From Roseburia sp. 1XD42-69 (lineage in GTDB: Bacteria > Bacillota > Clostridia > Lachnospirales > Lachnospiraceae): a stretch of 64,000 nucleotides of DNA. The notes under the pieces are model-generated. The model did no database searches, was not told where the DNA came from, and was given only the letters and a program-made list of their open reading frames with translations. The position numbers were made by a program, and so were the translations under genes. Position 1 is the stretch's first letter; each line of letters begins with the position of its first letter. Location of the stretch: NCBI RefSeq assembly GCF_003612565.1, contig NZ_RAZG01000007.1, forward strand, positions 60,421 to 124,420, written 5' to 3'. Below, piece after piece: positions 62,801 through 64,000 of the stretch.

Positions 62801-63836
62801 TCTATGCCGGACAGGAAGGTAAATGTGCAATCACCGGGGAACATCTGGAAGTGATTCACTGTATTTGTTACAGAAAATCGAATGAGTGTAAAAATGGCAG
62901 AGACAGTTACCGTAATCTGTTGCTTTTATCACCTACTGGATATGAACTTATCTCAACAACAGACAGTATAAAGTTCGCTACACTGACAAAGAAGTATGAT
63001 TTGAATAAGGCACAAATTACTAAAGTAAACAAACTGCGTGTTGCCGCAGGATTGGCAGAAATGTCAATGCAAATCGTAACAAACTGATTTAGCTAATGTG
63101 AAAGAGTGAGTGTGTATCACTGCTGAAACTATGCTTGATGGGGCGCCGGATGCGGTGAAAGTCGCATGTCCGGTGCTAGCCGGGGGAAAAGCCGGAGATA
63201 ACATCAAAGGCTTACCTATCGGAACCTTTCGCTTATTTACGGAGTGAAAAGGACATTTTGAAACTTGTAAACACGATTATTGTCAACACCAAAGGGGAGG
63301 GGCAGCAATCCGGGGAAGATTTCTGGGTGAAAGCGGAAAAGCTGTATTATACGGCGCTGATCGCCTACATCTGGTATGAAGCCCCGGAGGAAGAACAGAA
63401 TTTCGCCATGCTGATTGATATGATTGATGCAAGCGAAGCAAGGGAAGATGACGAAAATTTTAAAAACGCCGTTGACCTGCTGTTTGATGAACTGGAGGAA
63501 AAAGACCCGAACCACTTTGCTGTCCGCCAATATAAAAAGTACAAACTTGCGGCGGGCAAAACGGCGAAAAGCATACTTATTAGCTGTGGCGCAAGGTTAG
63601 CGCCATTTGACATCAAAGAGCTGCGTGACCTTATGGAGTATGATGATCTGGAGCTTGATACTTTGGGTGAAAAAAAGACAGCTTTATTCGTCATTATTTC
63701 AGATACAGATGCCACATTCAATTTCGTGGTGTCAATCATGTATTCACAGCTCTTTAATTTACTTTGTGACAAGGCAGATGATGTTTATAACGGCAGGCTC
63801 CCGGTTCATGTGAGGATGCTGTTGGACGAGTTTGCA
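59821..63836 (+). CDS. VirD4/TcpA-type coupling ATPase, split by group II introns
   Basis: Exon 1 is 59821-60511 (230 codons plus one base), exon 2 is 63226-63836, and further exons lie beyond the window. Splicing joins ...CACTACAATC to CTTTCGCTTAT, restoring MHYNPFAYLRSEKDILKLV in frame. Exon 1 has the N-terminal TM region, the Walker A GGSGSGKTRF and the KGTVLIECG part. Exon 2 ends right after MLLDEFA, the Walker B-like motif, where a second intron begins. It is the ATPase that passes the relaxosome to the conjugation channel. Its function depends on splicing of both introns. Confidence 0.9.
60512..63225 (+). mobile_element. complete group II intron in the coupling ATPase gene
   Basis: 2714 nt. 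The 5' boundary GTGCG (60512-60516) and the 3' boundary ...GGAAC|CTTTC are placed by exon continuity. The intron has a 692-nt RNA part before its protein, a domain V with the pattern GCCGGATGCGG, GAAA, TCGCATGTCCGGT (about 63145-63173), and a domain VI ending at 63225. IBS1 ACAATC (60506-60511) is complementary, with one G-U, to EBS1 GGTTGT (60882-60887). It encodes a reverse transcriptase-maturase. Probably active or recently active. Confidence 0.93.
61204..63087 (+). CDS. ltrA: group II intron reverse transcriptase/maturase with HNH-like end
   Basis: About 627 aa. RT domains in order, with YADD at residues about 298-301. The X/maturase region follows, then a C-terminal endonuclease-like block (KCAITGEHLEVIHCICYRKS, then GRDSYRNLLLLS) which is a diverged HNH domain, giving target-primed insertion. 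Helps its own intron RNA to fold and splice, and to spread to new sites. ATG 61204; in-frame GTG 61195 and ATG 61198 also precede. Located in domain IV of the intron. Confidence 0.93.
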   Translation: MTQKAKKRSKLRHAEYYDMQNIFDELYAKSKDGEIFNNLVEIIAAPNNIMLAFRNIKSNDGSHTAGTDGRTIESLADMSEEDFVSLIQKQFTRYVPKTVRRVEIPKPNGKFRPLGIPCIIDRIVQQCILQVMEPICEAKFYEHSYGFRPCRSAENAVSYAYGLAQRNKLHYVVDVDIKGFFDNVNHRKLLQQIWTLGIRDTKLIQIIKAMLKAPIQMPDGEILYPDRGTPQGGILSPLLANIVLNELDWWIASQWEGMADHMKSPCKVTYYPNGAEKKCNSYTALKKSNLKEMRIVRYADDFKIFCRNCKDADRAYHAVKDWLLKRLKLEISDEKSKVTNLRKRDSEFLGFRMKLIRKRRTWVISSNVCDKAMSHMQKELSKAIIEIQNSKTASNIKSNIHEYNAKVIGMQNYYCIATRINLNFSRMAHVNNGRFLHRIDGYKKQGELNNKYLKNRYGKSKQMRWIGDTPVVPLAYVQFKIPMRKSRKINPYTPDGRMEIHSNLKLNVEDMLWLMRHPVTGETVQFNDNRISLYAGQEGKCAITGEHLEVIHCICYRKSNECKNGRDSYRNLLLLSPTGYELISTTDSIKFATLTKKYDLNKAQITKVNKLRVAAGLAEMSMQIVTN

Positions 63837-64000
63837 GTGCGCTCGTAAGCGGAACCCATTCGTTCTGCGCGGGCTTGTTTGTAATCTATCTTTAGCAAGA
63901 TAGTAGGTTCAATGTGAGGGCTTCGTTTGAAGCCTAATTCCTATCATCAACCGACTTATCCGAAAGGGAAACCCGACGGGGAGTATAGCATGTCGGCAAC
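63837..64000 (+). mobile_element. 5' part of a second group II intron (runs off the window)
   Basis: Right after the codon GCA of LLDEFA, the sequence switches to GTGCGCTCGTAAGCGGAACC, matching a group II 5' end (GUGCG), with the normal protein sequence (expected Asn after LLDEFA) lost. The first 164 nt have intron-like structure such as TGAGGGCTTCGTTTGAAGCC. It does not match the first intron's 5' end beyond the first bases, so it is a different intron lineage. The 3' end and any encoded protein are not in view. Confidence 0.75.

Overview
The window looks like the chromosome of a gut Firmicute, most likely a Lachnospiraceae member. This rests on the host-type genes: a CIRCE-controlled hrcA-grpE-dnaK-dnaJ operon, clpC beside radA, and a PadR/DUF1700/DUF4097 cassette. 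It also rests on the two visiting elements, whose families are typical of that group. No tRNA, rRNA or CRISPR array was found.

Region 1 (1 to about 31,300) is the late half of a contractile-tailed prophage. Gene order is two terminase small subunits, GpA terminase, gpW-like joiner, a lipoprotein moron, portal, ClpP-like protease with nested scaffold, lambda-type decoration and capsid proteins, connectors, sheath, tube, tail chaperones with a -1 frameshift signal, tape measure, LysM protein, hub, baseplate V/U/W/J/I, fibre-region genes, a diversity-generating retroelement (DGR), two lysins, holin, a small operator-controlled regulatory block, and an IS30-family transposase. Early and lysogeny genes must lie to the left. 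The DGR is complete: target protein with variable repeat, Avd-like protein, template repeat, and reverse transcriptase. All 15 differences between the two repeats fall at template adenines. It probably diversifies the tip of a receptor-binding protein.

Region 2 (about 31,300 to 49,200) is core chromosome: the heat-shock operon directly abutting the prophage, a J-domain-like protein, a soluble CZB chemoreceptor, a HAD phosphatase-like protein and a ferritin-like protein, an anchored surface protein with cohesin-like and cadherin-like modules, clpC, radA, and on the minus strand PadR, DUF1700 and DUF4097 genes.

Region 3 (about 49,200 to 53,660) is an accessory scar zone: a RepA C-terminal fragment, a Fic protein, a truncated DUF4406-like gene, an IS110 remnant, a C39-like peptidase, a GNAT gene and the tail of a second GNAT, with several palindromes.

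Region 4 (about 53,660 to the end) is the left part of an integrative conjugative element of the Tn1549-like kind: small DUF genes, ParA, ParB, RepA, PcfB (DUF3801) and the VirD4-type coupling ATPase. repA carries seven iterons spaced exactly 23 bp apart inside its coding sequence, a likely origin. The coupling gene is split by a complete group II intron with its own reverse transcriptase/maturase, and then split again by what looks like a second group II intron whose 5' end runs off the window.
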